A stretch of 5,993 nt of DNA, from contig JAFRSL010000080.1 in assembly GCA_017427625.1 (NCBI GenBank), positions 1 to 5,993 of the forward strand. The letters are read 5' to 3'. Of the stretch, positions 5,670 to 5,993 are shown piece by piece (within the stretch, counting starts at the first letter, position 1; every line of letters begins with the position of its first letter). Origin of the DNA: Synergistaceae bacterium. GTDB lineage: Bacteria; Synergistota; Synergistia; Synergistales; Aminobacteriaceae. Under the pieces are notes generated by a model, which saw nothing but the letters and a program-made list of their open reading frames with translations, did no database searches and was not told the DNA's origin. The translations under genes and the position numbers were made by a program.

Positions 5670-5819
5670 CTACTTTGATTCTTTGTGAACTGTCGGAGCA
5701 TTGCACCATTTGCAATACTTCTTGAGTTCGAGCTTCTTTGCCTGCTTCTTCTTGTTGACGGTTGTCGTGTAGTTGCGTCGTTTGCACTGTGTGCAGGTTA
5801 ATCCGATTATGTCTGCCAT
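5670..5819 (-). CDS. rpmG: Ribosomal protein L33 (bL33), zinc-binding form
   Basis: The gene encodes 49 residues starting [20 protein letters not shown] and ending KES-K. CxxC pairs at residues 9/12 and 36/39 mark the zinc-binding (C+) form; many bacteria also keep a cysteine-free copy used when zinc is scarce, but none is seen here. L33 sits near the E site of the large subunit. The SD GGGAGGAAG (5829-5837) precedes the ATG, with 12 nt after GGAGG. The position just upstream of tRNA-Trp and secE is widely conserved and supports the call. Confidence 0.96.
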   Translation of the reverse strand: MADIIGLTCTQCKRRNYTTTVNKKKQAKKLELKKYCKWCNAPTVHKESK

Positions 5820-5859
5820 TTGAAATTTCTTCCTCCCATCGAAATCTGAAAACTGGAAT

Positions 5860-5868
5860 ATTTTAGCA
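5860..5868 (-). promoter_or_regulatory. Candidate extended -10 promoter for rpmG
   Basis: On the - strand TGCTAAAAT (TGn plus a -10 box of five matches) lies about 40 nt before the rpmG ATG, with AT-rich DNA upstream. The -35 position (ACATCG at 17 nt) does not match consensus, so the call rests on the extended -10 and the A+T-rich context. Confidence 0.4.
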
Positions 5869-5887
5869 CAACCAGAAATTTTCGATG

Positions 5888-5893
5888 TATAAT
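5888..5893 (+). promoter_or_regulatory. Candidate -10 box for the divergent + strand gene
   Basis: A perfect TATAAT lies 86 nt before the ATG at 5980, in the region between divergent genes. No good -35 is present; TTAGCA (5863-5868) at a 19-nt spacing is the nearest. A start here would give a leader of about 80 nt that contains the short ORF at 5935-5964. The box overlaps the region upstream of the rpmG promoter, so the two may interfere. Confidence 0.4.
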
Positions 5894-5934
5894 TTTTTGC
5901 AGCCGTTAAAGATTTTGCGGAGGAGACTTCTTTA

Positions 5935-5964
5935 GTGTTCAGGACTGATAGAGAAATACGTTAA
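5935..5964 (+). CDS. Possible nine-codon leader ORF (GTG start)
   Basis: GGAGGAG (5919-5925) lies 9 nt before a GTG that opens MFRTDREIR and stops at TAA (5962-5964), 15 nt before the next ATG. The SD is stronger than that of the following gene. There are three arginines in nine codons and no run of a single amino acid typical of an attenuator. It may be a leader peptide coupling translation to the next gene, or chance. Confidence 0.25.
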   Translation: MFRTDREIR

Positions 5965-5979
5965 AGAGAGGTTGACAAA

Positions 5980-5993
5980 ATGAAAAATCGCAC
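5980..5993 (+). CDS. Start of an unidentified gene (3' partial)
   Basis: An ATG at 5980 follows GAGAGG (5966-5971) with 8 nt spacing and opens MKNR before the window ends. The Lys/Arg-rich first residues could begin a signal peptide, but four codons are too few to say. The gene is divergent from rpmG across about 160 nt. Confidence 0.5.

Overview
The window looks like a chromosomal segment from a bacterium of intermediate G+C content (about half). The Shine-Dalgarno sites are strong and purine-rich; two sites match the full AAGGAGGTGA consensus. Residue patterns in the ribosomal proteins, SecE and NusG would fit Synergistota (gut or rumen Synergistaceae), with Firmicutes-type lineages as the alternative. 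This placement is an impression, not a proof.

Region A (1-1175, + strand): the 3' end of an SPFH/YdjI-like protein with a Gly/Met-rich segment and two tandem zinc ribbons, followed after 15 nt by a four-helix membrane protein of unknown function. Region B (1176-1271) is a nested inverted-repeat element at the convergence point of two transcription units and may act as a two-way terminator. Region C (1272-2346, - strand): a zinc-ribbon membrane protein and a small membrane-anchored coiled-coil protein. Between them lie a strong GC hairpin and an unusual perfect SD/anti-SD sequence.

Region D (2366-5819, - strand) is the classic translation and transcription cluster, read right to left: rpmG, tRNA-Trp(CCA), secE, nusG, rplK, rplA, L10 leader, rplJ, rplL, then an intrinsic terminator. 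A good sigma-70-type promoter (TTGCCA-N17-TAAAAT) lies between rpmG and the tRNA gene. The rplJL pair is preceded by a leader with competing hairpins, as expected for autoregulation by L10-L7/L12. The usual downstream neighbours rpoB and rpoC do not follow rplL; a terminator and the region C genes take their place.

Region E (5820-5993): a divergent intergenic region with candidate promoters on both strands. On the + strand there is a nine-codon leader-like ORF and then the first codons of a gene that runs off the window.

Functionally, region D supplies ribosomal stalk and L1-stalk proteins (L11, L1, L10, L7/L12), L33, the SecYEG subunit SecE, the elongation factor NusG and a tRNA. Regions A and C hold three uncharacterised membrane or zinc-ribbon genes and one SPFH gene, possibly envelope-stress or membrane-organising functions. 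No clearly new multi-gene system is demonstrated. The best candidates for a second look are the 1940-1977 micro-ORF/anti-SD site, the 1186-1256 nested palindrome, the competing rplJ leader structures and the short ORF at 5935-5964.
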